NCBI GenBank assembly: GCA_946478635.1
Contig: CAMLCX010000048.1
Location: forward strand, 1-16,075
DNA: 16,075 bases
Reading direction: 5' to 3'
Origin: an uncultured Pseudomonadota bacterium
GTDB lineage: Bacteria > Desulfobacterota_B > Binatia > UBA9968
Shown here: positions 14,679 to 16,075 of the stretch, one piece after another
How positions within the stretch are numbered: position 1 is the stretch's first letter
Layout: each line of letters starts with the position of its first letter
Position numbers and translations under genes: made by a program
The notes under the pieces: generated by a model
Told to the model about the DNA's origin: nothing
Databases searched by the model: none
What the model saw: the letters and a program-made list of their open reading frames with translations, nothing else

Positions 14679-16075
14679 ATGGATCGCCTGCCATTGCACA
14701 ACATCGATGTCGACGCGGCCCTGCGGACGATCTTGGAGGGTACCGCGACTGAAACCGGCGAGCAGTTTTTCAAGGCGCTGGTGAAAAATCTTGCCGGCGC
14801 ATTGAATACTCATGGCGCGTGGGTGACGGAATATTTCCCCGAATCGCGCAGGCTCAGGGCGCTGGCCTTTTGGGTGGGCGATCAATGGCTCGACGGTTGG
14901 GAGATGGTGGTGGACGGAACGCCCTGCGAAGAGGTCATCAATCAGCGCTGCTTGATTCATATTCCGGATAACTTGCTAAATATCTACTGGGACGATCCTG
15001 ACGTGAAGGCGGTCGGCGCCGCCAGCTACATGGGTATGCCGCTCCTCGACTTGGACGGTAAAATCCTCGGTCATCTAGCCATTCTCGATAAGCGCCCCAT
15101 GCCGCCTGAGCCGAGAGCCCAAGCATTGTTCCAGATCTTTGCCGCCCGCGCCGCTGCCGAGTTGCGCCGGCTGCGCGCCGAGACCCAGGTGCGCGAGCGC
15201 GAGCAAAAGCTTGGCCGCTTGGTCTCCGGCGCCATGGACGCCATCATCGAACTCGATCACCATCTAACAGTGACGCAGATGAATCCCGCGGCGGAAAAAG
15301 TTTTCGGCTGCGCGGCGACCGAGGCCGCCGGCCATGACTTCACGCATTTCCTGTCATCGGATTCGCGCGAAAAGCTTGCCCGCCTAATTGTCGATCTCGA
15401 CACTCGTCCGGACGGACAACGCTCGTTGTGGATTCCCGGCGGTCTGGCCGCGGTCAGCGATCGCGGCGAGACCGTTCAGGCGGAGGCGACGCTGTCGCGC
15501 TTCGACCTCGAACGCGAGCCTTTCTACACCCTCATCCTCAGGAACGTCAACGACCGGCTGGAGGCCGAGCAAAAAATTCACTCGCTCACCGTCGAAGCCG
15601 AGTATTTGCGCGAAGAGCTCAAGAGTATGCTGGGCGCCGACGAGGTCGTCGGCGAAAGCGAAGCGCTCTTGAAAGTCCTTGGAGACGTAAAGGAGGTCGC
15701 GGCGACCGACGCCAGCGTGCTGATCCTCGGCGAGACCGGCACGGGGAAAGAGTTGATTGCCCGCGCCATCCATCGGGGCAGCCGGCGTGCCCATAAGCCG
15801 CTCATCAAAGTGAATTGCGCGGCGATCCCCGCCACTCTGATCGAGAGCGAGTTCTTCGGTCATGAACAGGGCGCTTTCACCGGCGCGACCAAAAAGCGGG
15901 ACGGGCGCTTTGCGCTCGCGCACGGTGGAACTATATTTCTTGATGAAATAGGCGAGCTGCCGCTCGATTTGCAGTCCAAGTTGCTTCGTGTGTTGCAGGA
16001 AGGAGAGTTTGAGCCGGTGGGCAGCTCGCAGACGCGCAAGGTGGACGTGCGCGTGATCGCCGCGACCAACCGCGA
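14679..16075 (+). CDS. GAF-PAS sigma-54-dependent transcriptional activator, 3' end beyond window
   Basis: The open frame runs 465 codons to the window end. Residues about 15-165 look like a GAF sensor domain and 175-295 like a PAS domain, joined by a helical [15 protein letters not shown] linker. A second coiled-coil stretch (about 292-318) leads to the AAA+ domain, with Walker A GETGTGKE (351-358), the sigma-54 contact loop GAFTGA (398-403) and Walker [13 protein letters not shown] (419-430). The remainder of the AAA+ domain and the expected Fis-type DNA-binding domain lie outside. Such FhlA/NifA-like proteins remodel sigma-54 RNA polymerase in response to a bound small molecule or redox signal. 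An in-frame TAG at 14673-14675 rules out an earlier start; the ribosome site at ATG 14679 is weak. There is no receiver-domain signature, so it is probably not a two-component regulator. Its targets are unknown; no -24/-12 promoter was seen in the window. Confidence 0.93.
   Translation, partial: MDRLPLHNIDVDAALRTILEGTATETGEQFFKALVKNLAGALNTHGAWVTEYFPESRRLRALAFWVGDQWLDGWEMVVDGTPCEEVINQRCLIHIPDNLLNIYWDDPDVKAVGAASYMGMPLLDLDGKILGHLAILDKRPMPPEPRAQALFQIFAARAAAELRRLRAETQVREREQKLGRLVSGAMDAIIELDHHLTVTQMNPAAEKVFGCAATEAAGHDFTHFLSSDSREKLARLIVDLDTRPDGQRSLWIPGGLAAVSDRGETVQAEATLSRFDLEREPFYTLILRNVNDRLEAEQKIHSLTVEAEYLREELKSMLGADEVVGESEALLKVLGDVKEVAATDASVLILGETGTGKELIARAIHRGSRRAHKPLIKVNCAAIPATLIESEFFGHEQGAFTGATKKRDGRFALAHGGTIFLDEIGELPLDLQSKLLRVLQEGEFEPVGSSQTRKVDVRVIAATNR

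Overview
The window reads as chromosome of a Gram-negative (diderm) bacterium. LolA, FtsK, an OprP-like porin and a candidate lipoprotein all point to an outer membrane. RNase J, a GAF-PAS sigma-54 activator and a substrate-binding protein/UbiD cluster are typical of soil or groundwater lineages once grouped as Deltaproteobacteria (Desulfobacterota, Binatota and similar). That placement is inference from gene content; no marker here fixes the phylum. I saw no tRNA, rRNA, transposase, CRISPR array or prophage gene.

Left part (7-2752, minus strand): a metabolic operon behind a candidate sigma-70 promoter. It runs from a periplasmic NMT1/THI5-type substrate-binding protein, to a UbiD-superfamily protein, to a 56-residue protein with two CxxC knuckles, with gaps of only 23 and 15 bases. 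No permease, ATPase or UbiX flavin prenyltransferase is visible. The UbiD-like protein keeps the residues that align with the metal ligands but appears to have replaced the Arg-Glu-Glu catalytic triad. This is the best candidate for undescribed biochemistry in the window.

Middle left (3027-6082, minus strand): an outer-membrane porin with a coiled-coil N-terminus and eight paired cysteines, then a strong hairpin, then a candidate lipoprotein. The lipoprotein is an internally duplicated N-formylglutamate-amidohydrolase-like protein whose first copy has lost the key motifs. Together they could be an outer-membrane uptake and processing pair. Upstream lies a gene-free stretch of about 690 bases with a dyad and a larger hairpin.

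Middle right (6774-13956, minus strand): a tightly packed housekeeping operon, plsC-rnj-ftsK-lolA-rimO-dksA, whose genes abut or overlap. It links phospholipid synthesis, RNA processing, division and chromosome segregation, lipoprotein sorting, ribosome modification and a DksA-type RNA polymerase regulator.

Right part (14071-16075, plus strand): ssb is transcribed divergently from plsC. The two candidate promoters flank an 8-base-arm inverted repeat that overlaps the ssb -35 box. Beyond ssb is a GAF-PAS-AAA+ sigma-54-dependent activator cut by the window end.
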